Below, piece after piece: positions 47,556-59,589 of a stretch of DNA of 64,000 nucleotides. This DNA is from Thermothelomyces thermophilus ATCC 42464 (taxonomy: Eukaryota > Ascomycota > Sordariomycetes > Sordariales > Chaetomiaceae), in assembly GCF_000226095.1 (NCBI RefSeq), contig NC_016472.1, positions 9,796,001 to 9,860,000 on the forward strand. Reading direction: 5' to 3'. The position numbers and the translations under genes are program-made. The stretch's first letter is position 1; every line of letters begins with the position of its first letter. Under the pieces are notes generated by a model. It worked only from the letters and a program-made list of their open reading frames with translations, had not been told where the DNA came from and did no database searches.

Positions 47556-47621
47556 TGTTGCTATTACTCCCTTTGTTCTATTATAGCTTAGAACGGAGGT
47601 AATTTCGACCTTGACATCGAT

Positions 47622-49207
47622 ATAGCTACTAACGTCACGGCTAAATAGCTGCTTGCCTAGCTTGGTTAACTCTAGTAGCAGATCTAGGAGTTAGACTAGA
47701 GAGACAAGGTTGCTTAAGCTTAGATCAAGGAACTCGAGAATGGTAAAAAGCACTTGTAGAAGCTGGTTAATGAGGCCTATACTAAAATCAAGGCACTTAA
47801 GGGTACTAAAGTAAGCTGTATTAAGATCGAACTACCTAGTAAATATAGAGGAACTAAGGAGGATCTTATAGGATTCCTAATAAACCTCTAATCTTACTTC
47901 TAGCTTAATAATGATAAGTTTCTAGATAACAAAGCTAAAGTCCTCTATATAGCTATAAAACTAAAGGGCAAGGTACTTAGATAATTTAAGCTTATATAAA
48001 ATAACTATCTTACTAAGGAAGACGAAGATAACTAAGACGCGTTTATATAGATAGTCTTTTGATCCTATAACTAGTTTAAAGAAGAGCTTTAGAAGGTTTT
48101 TAATAATAAAGATAAGAAGATTTATATATAAGAAAGACTTGTTAATCTCCGATAGACTAAGTTAGTAGCCTCCTATATTATATAGTTTAGATAAGATATA
48201 CTTAAGTCTTAGCTTAACGATAAGGCATTAATATAACTATTCTATTATAGCTTAAAGGAAAAGGTTAAAGACAAGCTATATAAGTATAACTAGCCTGAAA
48301 CCCTAGATAAATATATTATATAGGCTATTAGGATCGATAATCGACTCTATATATAAGAGTAGTAGAAACGAGGTCAGATAAATAGAACCGTGGTCATGGC
48401 TAATGACAAGAAAAAACGAGTATACGTTAGCACCTTATATAGGACATATCCTAGAGCTATAGATATGGATATAGTATAGAAGTAAGATAAGAAAAAGACA
48501 ACTAAAGACAAGTCTAACGTTACCTACTATAACTATAGAAAGAAAGGACACTATAAATAAGAATATCGAAACCTAAAGAAACACTAGAAACTAATCCCTA
48601 GAAAGGAAATTACGGCTATTAATAAAATCGCTAAAGATGTTATCGAAGTAGCGGCTACGAGCTATAAAAATAGGGATAGTGACATAGATAGTCTCGGACG
48701 TAACGGTAACGGTAAAGACAAATAAGCACCGTACTCCGAACTGGTTACTATAGACCTAGAAATAGGTCTTGCCGAATAGAATATGGTAGGAGAGTATATA
48801 CTACTAATTTCGATTCTTCTAGCCTTAAGGTAGTAGGGTTTTATAGTTACCTAGAGGTAAGATAGATTATAGATAACCGATACCTAAGGAATCGAGAGAC
48901 CTAGACCTAATGTCCTATTTCTCTAAGAATAAATCGAATAGTACTATAACGAAGTTTTCTAGCTTAATACGGAACTATATAAATGGGATAGACGCTTGAT
49001 TTAACTTGCCTAGTAGAGCGATAAGATAAGGGATAAGATAAGGGAACTCTAACATATCGTAGAAACCATTAAAGGGGAATAGCCTATAATATATAATAGG
49101 CCTAATAGCTATACCAAGTATTTTAACAATTAGTAATTTAGCTATAACGTATAGAACCTAGAGTACTAATTTATATATACAAACCGAGGAAAAGACGAAT
49201 GTATATA
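47622..49207 (+). pseudogene. R6 gag, 5' part
   Basis: About 528 codons from the ATA start through the capsid-like block and knuckle (near 48530) into the C-terminal extension, broken by R7. RIP-type stops throughout. Confidence 0.8.
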
Positions 49208-49660
49208 TGTAACGAACCTAACTTAGACTTCTTCTAAAAGGGTTCAGACGAAGGTAGATTAAGCAAGACAAGCAGGCAGGTCGTCTAAGGGATTTGGTAA
49301 AGCCAAAGGGTTTATAACAACACTTAGAGTTGTCTCTTATAGTAATTAGCAATGCTTGGTATAAGTACTATAATTATAATTGTTACCACTGGTAAACTCC
49401 TAGAGTCTACTATAACGAGTGACTATCTATATGTATATATACTTCTGTCGATCGCTTATAGTCCCCTTCTATCCTGTCCTTAGATCGCCCTTGGTAGCTA
49501 GCTATCCTCTGCTATCTTTCCCTTTTGGCAATTGTTTGCCCGTAGTAGCCTGCGCTCCCTAGCGATCCTATGTCAGCCTCGCTTCGTACCCTTTCTTGAT
49601 TAGTAGCTCATTTAGCCTGCTACACCCTACTAGGTCGCGGTATATGGTTAGCTTGTAATA
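49208..49660 (-). repeat. R7 3' LTR (type C, left copy)
   Basis: 453 bp, TGTAACGAACC...GCTTGTAATA on the plus strand. Confidence 0.9.
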
Positions 49661-49776
49661 TGATGCCCTCTCTTTAGGGCTTTCAACCCGAAAGCTTCTT
49701 ATGACTTATTTTAAATACCACTAACACCCCCTTTTCTCAATAGGTAATGTCCTTCTTCTGCTAACTTCCTTTTGCC

Positions 49777-50454
49777 ATGGCTGATCGTATTCCTAGGAAT
49801 CGTCGCGATCTTAAACGCGAACGACACGCCATTACGATTAAGATTAAGCAAGAGGGTTATAAAGTCGCTATACCTTATAAGCATTGTTAGAATACAAAGC
49901 TATAGAAGCGTTATATAATAATAGAGGGTTTAAACAAGTGTTAAAATTATATTTATATAGGTAAGAAGTATAATAGTCCAAATGTCATAGATACCTATAG
50001 GTTCCTTATTATTTTCCTTTATAGCCTTAGGTTACTAACTATCTTAGTCCTTTCGAATTTATCAGAGCAAGAGAAGGTTTCGAAAGAGATTACTAAGACC
50101 GAGGCGTTACTTGCTCAGACGCTAAGCCGTTTAAGTCGATTACGTCGTTTATAGCAATCCCTACGCGATCGTGGTACCGAAGTTTTTCGTTGTAGTATAG
50201 CTCGTCTAGAGGAGGAGGAAGAACTAGATACCCCTCTGCCGATGTCAGAGACGTAGACCCTTACGGGTTAGGCTTAAGCGTTAGGTACTTTTGACGTACT
50301 TAATTAGGAGTCGATCGGGTTAGATCCTAGTCCTAATTCTAGTAGGTTCCCCTCTTTTTCTGTTAAGGAATAGGCTTTAGAGCTAGTTCTTATAGCTAGT
50401 TAGGATTCTACTAGTAGAATTACTCTAGTTTCTTAGGGTAATTTAGGTTCTTAA
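49777..50454 (+). pseudogene. R7 accessory antisense ORF (aORF, type C), best preserved of its type
   Basis: 678 bp with its ATG intact (MADRIPRNRRDLKRERHAIT). One frame runs through, with TAG/TAA only where CAG, CAA or TGG could have stood. The region KQEGYKVAIPYKHC starts the cysteine cluster and NYIYIGKKYNSPNV ends it. Codons about 90-150 form a coiled coil (SEQEKVSKEITKTEALLAQ, SRLSRLRRL, FRCSIARLEEEEELD). The tail is Ser/Pro-rich. No intron is needed in this type. Confidence 0.75.
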
Positions 50455-53400
50455 CAGGTTCTTATAAGTTGTCTTCTAGTCCGAAATCGAGCTATTTAAC
50501 TAGATACTATAGTTCCCTATTAATAATATATAAATCTAGAATTTCTTTAACATCCTATTCTTCCTCTTTGTCCTCTACTTCGATATATATAGTAACCTTA
50601 GCATTCTTTGGTACTAGTTCGAGAAGTGAAATATAAAAAACATCCGTCCGTAGCCGTATAGATGACGGTAACGATAGTCGGTAGTTAGATGTCGAAATTC
50701 GTTCTTTGATAACGAAGGGTCTAACCTTCTTAAAGTCTAGCTTTATGCTTAGTCGTTTGGTTCGTAAGTTTCGTACGATTAGGTAGACTTTGTCTCCCCT
50801 CTCTAGGCAAGGTCCCTTAAGCCTGTGTTTGTCGTAGTAATTCTTTATTCTGGTCCTGACAAACTCGAGTTCCTTTTTAAGCTTTTTATATAGTATGTAT
50901 ATTTGTTTTACTTTGACTGCTGCTCTTAGCACTACAACCTCTAGTCCTTGCCTAAGGTCTGCTTTATATCTGTAGTTCGCGAAGAATAGTGTAACTTTGG
51001 TTGTTTCTATTAGCGTTATATTGTAAGCAAGTTATACTATTGGTAATAATATAATCTAGTCGTTTTGCTAGTAGTTGACGTAAGAACGGAGATATTACTT
51101 AATAACTTGGTTTAGTCGCTCCGTTTATCTATCAATCTATAGGTAATATGCTATTGATAGCTTGCTATTAATACCTAATCGTTATATTAGCGCTTGCTAG
51201 AACTTTGACACGAACTTCGTGTCTCTGTCGGTAATCTATTCTTACGGCTAAGTATATACTAATGTAACTTGCCGATAGATTACGTCTGCTAACTGTTCTG
51301 CTATCTAGGACTCCTTGTAGGGAAAGAAGTATGCCTACTTGGTTAGGCGATCTACTATAGTAAGAATACTATTATAGGTTACTCCTATGGCTGTGTCCTT
51401 AGATTCTAGTAGCTTTGTAATAAAGTCTATCGTAACTAAACTCTATAGTTTGTCAGCTATTAGTAGTAGCTAAAGTAGCCTATATAGCTTATATCGTGCC
51501 GTTTTGCTCTGATTACAGATATCGTAGTTCTATACGACTTCCTTAACTCGTGCCGTTAACTATAGAAAGTCGTAGTATTTCTTGACTTGTGTAATAGTCT
51601 TCGTAACTCCTTTGTGTCCTCCGAGTTTCGACTCGTAGAGTTCTTAAATCATCCGTAGCTATTGATCTTTGTCGTAGATATATACTTTGCCTCGGTACTA
51701 GAGTTTCCTATCTTTTTCTTCTACTCCGTTAGGTACTACTAGTCTGGGTATTACTTGATACTATGCCTTGTTAATCCTTTCTTCTTGAAAGATTATATAG
51801 TATTCTAGGAACGAGTTAAGTAGATCATCTTCTATAGGTGTCTACGTTTTGTAATATAGCATTCTATCTGTCTATTCCTTAAATAATGGTAGTATCGTTC
51901 CCGTTTATCCTTCTGTATAATCTGTTCGTCAATTTAAGATATCTATTTATACGTTCTCTTTGCCCTTCTTATAGCAGATCTTAAAGTTAAATTCTATAAG
52001 GAATTCTACCTATTATATTTATTGTCTATTAAGCTCCTTTGTCGTTATAAAGTATCATAGGTTCTTATAATCTATATATACTTATACTAGTTTAATCGTA
52101 CTATTAAGGTATAGTCGCTACTCCTTAAAAGCTTCGACAATTATAAGTAGTTCCTTATTATAGATCAGATAATTAAGATATAGTCCGTCGAGCTTCTTTA
52201 AAAAGAAGGCTATAGGATATAGCTTTCCTTATCTATCTTGTTATCTTAATTGTCCTCTAATAGCGTAGTCTAAAGCGTCCGTTTCTACCTCAAATAACTT
52301 CTTAAGGTCTGGTAGTACTAGTACTAGGTCTTCGGTAATGGCGTCGCGAATCTACATAAATGCTTACTCGTATTGTTCTTCCCATTGGAATTTAGCATTC
52401 TTCCTAGTAAGTTCGTATAAAGGTCATATGATCGCTCCAAAGTTCCTAATGAACATCCGGTAGAAGTTTGTAAATCTAATGAAGCTTCGTACTTCTATAA
52501 CTAACGTCGGTCGTAGCTAATTCTTAATAGCTTTAACCTTTAAAGGTTCTATCTGAATTTATCCTAGGGATATCTCGTATCCTAAAAAGACTGTCTTCCT
52601 AATATAGAATTTGCTCTTTTCCTTGTTAACTAATAGCTTATATATGTATAGCGTGTCTAGCATTACTTCTATGTACTTCTAGTGTTTGTCTATTATCTTG
52701 GAGAAGATAAGTATATCGTTAAGATAACATACTATAAATTTATCGAGAAAGGGTCGGATAGCTTGATTAATCAGGGCTTAGAACGTTACTAGCGCGTTTA
52801 TAAGTCTAAATGGTATGACGAGGTACTTATAATGGCTATAGGGTATCCTAAAGGCCGTTTTCCACTCGTCGCCTTCTCTAATCTGTATATAGTTATAGGC
52901 CGATGGCAAGTTAAGACGCGTAAAATATTAGGCTCCTGCTAACTGATCTTAGAGCCGTAAGATCAGTGGTAACAGGTATCGGTTTTTCATGGTCTGTTCG
53001 TTAAGTTGCCAATAGTCGACATATAACTATAGCTTTCCGTCTTTCTTAGGTATAAATAGGATTAGGTAGCCTACTAGCAATATTAATAGGTAGATATATC
53101 CTTTTCGAAGGTTCTCCTCCAAATATTACTTAAGTTTTTCATTCTATATCTAGCTTATATAGTAAATCTTAAAGAACTTTAATCGTATTCCTTCCTTAAG
53201 CTTGATCTCGTAATCCTATAGGCCGTATTCTAGTAATCCTTTTGGATATTTTAGTTCAAATGCTAGGTGTCCTTTGTATTCCTTTAGTACTTCCCTAGTC
53301 TTGTCTCGTCTCTCGGTTTTCTAGTAGTATATAAACTTGGTTCCATCTATAGTAATGCTAGCGATTTCTCCTATCTTAACCTACTACTCCTATTATAGTA

Positions 53401-53917
53401 CTCCGCATTCGTCAATAGAGAGAATAGCTATCGGCGGTTCAGCTCGTTCCCCCTATCGTAATATCGATATCGTTATACTGCCTCTTCTAGAGTCTGTAGT
53501 AGTCTGCCTGCTACTATCTATCTCTTACGGTAGATCTGTAGGATATGCCTTCCCCTAAGCATCGTCTGCTTGCGATCCTTGTGTACTCCCTATCTCGCTA
53601 GTTAAATATAACTCTATTCGGGGTTATAGGTAGCTACCATTCTTCTAGCTAATGTCTAGGTCGTAATCTTTATACTATGGTAACCCTAATATTATATCTT
53701 TATCGTTACCTATATCTACGATGCTAAATATAACTACTATAGTCTTCCCTACTATAGTAATATCGATTAGTTTAGTCTCCCTATATACCTATTATATCGG
53801 AAATGGCCCTTTGACTATACTATACTTCTACTTCATTCTCTAGGGTATCTATAGCTAATTTATAAGTATTAGCGAAATTAGGTTTATCTTAGCTCTACTA
53901 TCTACTAGTACAAGCAT
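50400..53917 (-). pseudogene. R7 pol
   Basis: Starts at 53917, -1 to gag. The integrase tail at 50555-50932 is open for 125 codons, from MLRAAVKVKQIYILY through RGDKVYLIVRNLRTKR, KKVRPFVIKER and HISLLE-type sequence into the acidic linker before the chromodomain. The 3' end is approximate. Confidence 0.83.
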
Positions 53918-54912
53918 TTCGTACTATTTCTACTATACTGTTATCTATAATCGCTTGTCTTGCCGCCGTTATCCAAAGATTGCGGCGATTTCCTATGTTT
54001 CTGCTAGGAGGTCTTGATATAGTAGCCTCTTGTGCTAGTCCCTCCTATACTATGCTACTACCCGCCGCTATATAGGCATTAATGGTTTCCGGGCCCCTTA
54101 AAGGGCCCTGACCCGTTTCCTAGGTCAGTGCTAACCTCTTTAGTTATTCGGCTAATAGCAGCTTCGTCGATTATACTTATTTCTATAAGCTATTAAGTGC
54201 TTATAGCTTCCTACCATTAGGTCCGTTTTGCTTTCCATCGTACGTGCTATAGCTTCGTCTAAAGCTCCTAAATTCGTAATTTCTTTTCGTCTATATAATA
54301 AAGGCAATCATTGCTCTAGCACGAGTCCTACGTGTCTTGTCTAGTTCTATAGTACCTAGGCTAGGCTTGTTTTAGAACTATCGTAATGCCTTCTAGATCG
54401 CGGGCTTCGATCTTCTAAAGTAATTCGGCCGCTCTATTTCCTACATCGTAAACCCATTTTATAGGGTATAAGCTTCCGTCCTCATTTCCTTATCGGGTTA
54501 GCTAGTAATTGTTTTCGAATTTATTATAGAAGTAGTATCGGCATTCGTATGCCATATACTAGAACTAAGGCACTTGCGTATATGCCTTATGTCGAGGGTA
54601 TAGTTACGTAGCGTTGCCTAGGAGGTATTAGAATTCTTTCCCAAATCCTTCCTATTATATATAGATTATAGATACTCTAATACTAATATAAGAATATTTC
54701 TTCTAGTAGCTTTCCCATATACGCTTGTCTTTTCCGCGGTTCGCGCGTATAAACTAGTATTCTAGGTTCTATACGTCGTTACTAAGTTACTAGCTATCAA
54801 GATACTTGGTATAGCTATCAGGCCCATCATATGTCACAGGCTGTTCTCCTTTAATAATTTCTACGATACGTCGGAGTTCTCTTATTTCGTCCCTCATTCT
54901 ATTGCTCTACTA
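53905..54912 (-). pseudogene. R7 gag, 3' part
   Basis: C-terminal extension and conserved stop (53905-53907). Joined to 62471-63859 across R8, with one TACTA copy, gag is exactly 2397 bp. Confidence 0.86.
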
Positions 54913-55338
54913 TATGACGAACCCAACTCAGACTTCTTCTAAAAGGGTCCAGACGGAGGTAGGTAAACGTGACAAGCAGGCAGGTCGTCTGAGGGATTCG
55001 GTAAAGCCAAAGGGTTCACAACAACACTAGAGTTGTCTCTTACAGTAATCGGCAATGCTTAGTATAAGTACTGTGATTGTGATTATTACCACTAGTAAAC
55101 TCCTAGAGTCCACTATAACGAGTGACTATTTACATGCATATATACTCCTAGGATCACTAGCAGTCGTGGTGATCATTCATACTGGCTTACCTGGCTCATA
55201 TCGTGAGCCAGTGATCCTCTGTTGGGATCGTTTCTTGCCAAGCGTGATCCCGTCCTGATTAGTCTATCATTCCTTTGGCTTGATTGGCCCGTTCGTGCCA
55301 GTGGCTCAGGCGGCATCTGTATACATATTTCCGTGACA
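54913..55338 (-). repeat. R8 3' LTR (type B2, left copy)
   Basis: 426 bp, TATGACGAACCC...TTTCCGTGACA on the plus strand. It contains a nested inverted repeat: outer arms AGGATCACT/AGTGATCCT (55152-55160, 55212-55220) and inner arms CTGGCTCA/TGAGCCAG (55193-55200, 55206-55213). Confidence 0.92.
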
Positions 55339-55465
55339 CGATGCCCTCCCTCCGAGGCTTTTAACCTAAAAGCCCTCTTTTAGGCCATTTCAAATAGCGC
55401 CTATATCCTTTCCACGTATGCCTCGTAATTTTTTTCCTTTTCCCGTACTGCTAGTAACTGACAAG

Positions 55466-56126
55466 ATGGCAGATCGTGTTTCTAAGCGCTGATCCTCGAA
55501 ATCCTAATAGCGCGCCGCGCTTGCTTCTTTTATTAACTCTTCTGGCGTAGACGTCATGCTGTATTCGTGGTGTTTTAAGCGGAACTTGGCTTATCGTATG
55601 ACGTCAGGCTCTTCTCGCTATAGTGAGTACGTGCGTCGGGGTCGTTCTTACCATGGTTCCGACATAGCGTCTGCTTGTTTGTGACCTGGTTTGTTGCCTT
55701 AATGTTCGTAGCTGATTCTTTATAGTAACGAAGATTATGTCCGAACAAAAGCGTGTAGAATAAGAAGAGGCCAATGCTAAAGAGGCCCTTTTTGTCCTTT
55801 AGACTTAACTTCAGACGGTTGTCGGTCGATTAGCTCGTCTTCGTCGCTAGAAACGTTTCTTGAAGGAGCGGGGTTCCGAGCTGTTTCGTCGAGGTATATA
55901 GTCTCTAGAGGAAATAGAGGCAGAAGAACGGAGGGTACAGGAGTCCGAAGTACGCGTTATTAGTGATATACGGTCCTAGGGTGCTAACGTCCCGTTTGAC
56001 TAGTCTTCTTTGGGCCTAGATTTGTCGGAGGCTAACTTGGCCGTTTTGTCCGAGCTAGTGCCTGTAGTCGATCCGGGTTCTGCTAGTGGAACTGTTCTAG
56101 TTTCTTAGGGCAATTCAAGTTCTTGA
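55466..56126 (+). pseudogene. R8 accessory antisense ORF (aORF, type B2)
   Basis: ATG intact (MADRVSKR). The cysteine cluster is clearest here: YSWCFKRNLAYRM, then SSRYSEYVRRGRSYHGSD, with Tyr replacing some Cys. The fitted framework is C-x2-C, C, C-x2-C followed by R-x-G-R. The frame then changes. A 49-nt intron at 55677-55725 (GTTTGT donor, CTGAT branch match, TATAG acceptor) restores it exactly, giving about 203 residues. Exon 2 is a long coiled coil (MSEQKRVE.EEANAKEALF, VVGRLARLRR.KRFLKERGSELFRRGI, SLEEIEAEERRVQESEV) and an acidic, hydrophobic tail. Its last 95 bp lie antisense to the end of pol. Function unknown. Confidence 0.75.
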
Positions 56127-59100
56127 CTAGTTCCTATAAGTTATCTTCTGGTCTAAAATCAAGCCATTTGACTAGGTACTATAGTTCCCTGTTGATAATA
56201 CGTGAATCTAGAATTTCTTCGACGTCCCATTCTTCCTCTTTGTCTTCTGCTTCGATGTACGTAGCAACCTTGGCATTTTTTGGTGCTAGTTCGAGGAGTG
56301 AAATATGAAAAACATCCGTCTGTAGTCGTATAGATGACGGTAACAATAGTCGGTAGTTAGATGTCGAAATTCGTTCTTTGATAACGAAGGGTCCGACCTT
56401 TTTGAAGTCTAGCTTTGTACTTGGTCGTTTGGTTCGTAAGTTCCGTACGATCAGGTAGACTTTGTCTCCCCTCTCTAGGCAAGGTCCCTTGAGCCTATGT
56501 TTGTCGTAGTAATTCTTCATTCTAGTTCTAATAAACTCGAGTTCCTTTTTAAGCTTCTTATATAGTGCGTACATCTGTTCTGCTTTGACCGCTGCTCTTG
56601 GCACTGTGACCTCTAGTCCTTGCCTAAGGTCTGCTTTATACCCGTAGTTCGCGAAGAACGGTATAACTTTGGTCGTTTCTGTCGGTGTCGTATTGTAGGC
56701 GAGTTATACTATTAGTAATAGTATGACCTAGTCGTCTTGCTAGTAATTGACATAAGAACGGAGATACTACTTAATAACTTGGTTTAATCGCTCTGTTTGC
56801 CTGTCGGTCTGCAGGTAATATACTATTGATAGCTTGCTGTTGACGCCTAATCGTCGCATTAATGCTTGCCAAAACTTCGATACGAACTTAGTATCTCTGT
56901 CGGTGATCCATTCTCGCGGCTAAGCATGCACTAATGTAACTTGCCGATAGATTACGTCTACTAACTGTTCCGCTGTCCAGGACTCCTTATAGGGAAAGAA
57001 GTATACCCACTTAGTCAGGCGATCTACTATAGTAAGAATACTATTATAGGTCACTCCTATAGCTATATCCTTAGATTCTGGTAGCTTCGTAATGAAGTCT
57101 ATTATAACTAAACTCTATAGTTTGTCAGCTATTAGCAGTGGCTAAAGTAGCCCGTACGGCTTATATCGCGCCGTTTTGCTTCGATTGTAAATGTCGTAGC
57201 TCCGTACGACTTCCTTAACTCGTGCCGTTAATTGTAGAAAGTCGTAGTATTTCTTGACTTGTGCGACAGTCTTCGTAACTCCTTTATATCCTCCGAGTTT
57301 CGACTCATAGAGTTCTCGAATCATCCGCAGCTATTGATCTTTGTCGTAGATATATGCTTTACCTCGGTACCAGAGTTTCCCATCTTTCTCTTCCACTCCG
57401 TCAGGTACTACTGGTCCGGGTGCTGCTTGATACTGTACCTCGTTGATTCTTTCCTCTCGAAAGATTACGTAGCATTCTAGGAACGAGTTAAGTAGGTCGT
57501 CTTCCATAGGTGTCTGCGTTTCGTGATGCAGCGTTCCGTCTGTCCGTTCCTTGAACAACGGTGGTGTTGTTCCTGTTTGTCCTTTCGTATAATCTATTCG
57601 TCGGCTTAAGATGTCTGCTTGTACGTTTTCTTTGCCCTTCTTGTAGCGGATCTCGAAATTGAATTCCGCGAGGAATTCTGCCTATCGTATTTGTCATCTA
57701 TTAAGTTCCTTCGTTATCATAAAGTATCGTAGGTTCTTGTAATCTGTATACACTTGTACCGGTTTAATCGTGCCGCTAAGGTATAGTCGCCATTCCTTAA
57801 AAGCTTCGACAATCGTAAGTAGTTCCTTGTCGTAGATCAGGTAATTAAGACGTAGTCTATCGAGCTTCTTTAAAAAGAAGGCTATAGGATATAGCTTTCC
57901 TTGTTCGTCTTGTTATCCTAACTATCCTCCGATAGCATAGTCTGAAGCGTCCGTTTTTACCTCGAATGGCTTCTTAGGGTCTAGTAGTACTAGTACTAGA
58001 TCCTCAGTAATGGCGTTACAGATCTACGTAAATGCTTGCTCGTGTCGCTCTTCCTATTGGAATTTAGCATTCTTCTTGGTAAGTTCGTATAAAGGTCGTA
58101 CGATCGCTCCAAAGTTCCTAATGAACATTCGGTAGAAGTTCGTAAATCCGATGAAGCTTCGTACTTCTATGACTAACGTCGGTCGTGGCCAATTCTTGAT
58201 AGCTTCAACCTTTGAAGGTTCTATCCGGATTTGTCCTAGGGATATTTCGTATCCCAAAAAGACTATCTTCCTGACATGGAATTTGCTCTTTTCCTTGTTG
58301 ACTGATAGCTTGTACGCGTATAGCGCGTCTAGTACTACTATTACGTGCTTCCGGTGTTCGTCTATCGTCTTAGAGAAGATGAGTATGTTGTCGAGATAAT
58401 ATACTGCAAATTTGTCGAGAAAGGGTCGGATAGCTTGATTAATTAGGGCTTAGAACGTTGCTAGCGCGTTTATAAGTCCGAATGGCATGACGAGGTACTC
58501 GTAATAGCTATAGGGTATCCTAAAGGCCGTTTTCTACTCGTCGCCTTCTTTGATCCGTATGTAGTTGTAGGCCGATAGCAAGTCAAGACGCGTGAAATAT
58601 TAGGCTCCTGCCAACTAATCTCGGAGCCGCGAGATTAGTGGTAACGGGTATCGGTTTTTCACGGTCTGTTCGTTAAGTTACCGATAGTCGACACATAACC
58701 GTAGCTTTCCGTCTTTCTTTAGCACAAACAGGATTAGGTAGCCTGCTAGCGATGTCGACAGGCAGATATATCCTCTTCGAAGGTTCTCCTCCAAATATTA
58801 CTTAAGTTCTTTATTCTGTGTCTAGCTTGTATAGTAAATCTTAAAGAACTTTAGTCGTACTCCTTCCTTAAGCTTGATCTCGTGATCCTATAGGCCGTAT
58901 TCTAGTAATCCTTCTAGATACTTCGGTTCGAATGCTAGGTGTCCCTCGTACTCCTTCGGTACTTCCCTAGTCTTATCTTATCTCTCGGTTTTCTAGTAAT
59001 ATACGAACTTGGTTCTATCTATAGCGATACTAGCGATTTCTCCTATTTTAACCTACTACTCTAATTACAATGCTCCGCATTCGTTAACGGAGAGAACAGC

Positions 59101-59589
59101 TATCGGCAATTCAGCTCGTTCCTCCTATCGCGATATCGATGTCGTTGTACCGCCTCTTCTAGAGTCCGTAGTGGTCTGCCTACCACTGTCCGTCTCTTGC
59201 GGTGGATCCGTAGGACATGCCTTTCTCTGAGCATCGTCCGCTCGCGATCCTTACGCGCTCCCCATCTCGCTAGTCGAATACGACTCCGTTCGGGGTCGCA
59301 GGTGGCTACTATTCTTCTAGCTAATGTCCGGGTTATAATCTTTATACCATGGTAACCCTAATATTATGTCTTTATTATTACCTATATCTACGATACTAAA
59401 TATGACTGCTATAGTCTTCCCTACCATAGTAATATCGATCGGTTCGGTCTCTCTATATACCCATTACGTCGGAAATAGCCCTTTAACTATGCCATACTTC
59501 CGCTTCATTCTCTAGGGTATCTATAGCTAATTTACAAGTGTCGGCAAAATCAGGTTTATCTCTGCTCTACTGTCTACTAGTACAAGCAT
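56032..59589 (-). pseudogene. R8 pol: protease to chromodomain
   Basis: 3558 bp (1185 codons plus TAG) in one frame. Open blocks include 56179-56604 (141 codons: integrase tail, RGDKVYLIVRNL, GPY/F as KKVGPFVIKER, then EEEWDVEEILDSRIINREL, the start of the chromodomain). The chromodomain continues after one stop (YLVKWLDFRPEDNL). 57142-57324 is the integrase zinc region (VVRSYDIYNRSK, Cys now Tyr) and 58054-58257 the reverse-transcriptase/RNase H border. The C-terminal dozen residues after the QNPDR block differ from R2/R3, because this DNA is also the end of the divergent aORF. Confidence 0.9.

Larger units (their letters stand above)
47104..49207 (+). mobile_element. R6: Ty3/gypsy element in R1, plus orientation, left part only
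   Basis: 5' LTR plus part of gag. R7 interrupts it at 49208. The rest of R6 and the second AAGAG must lie beyond the window. Confidence 0.85.
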
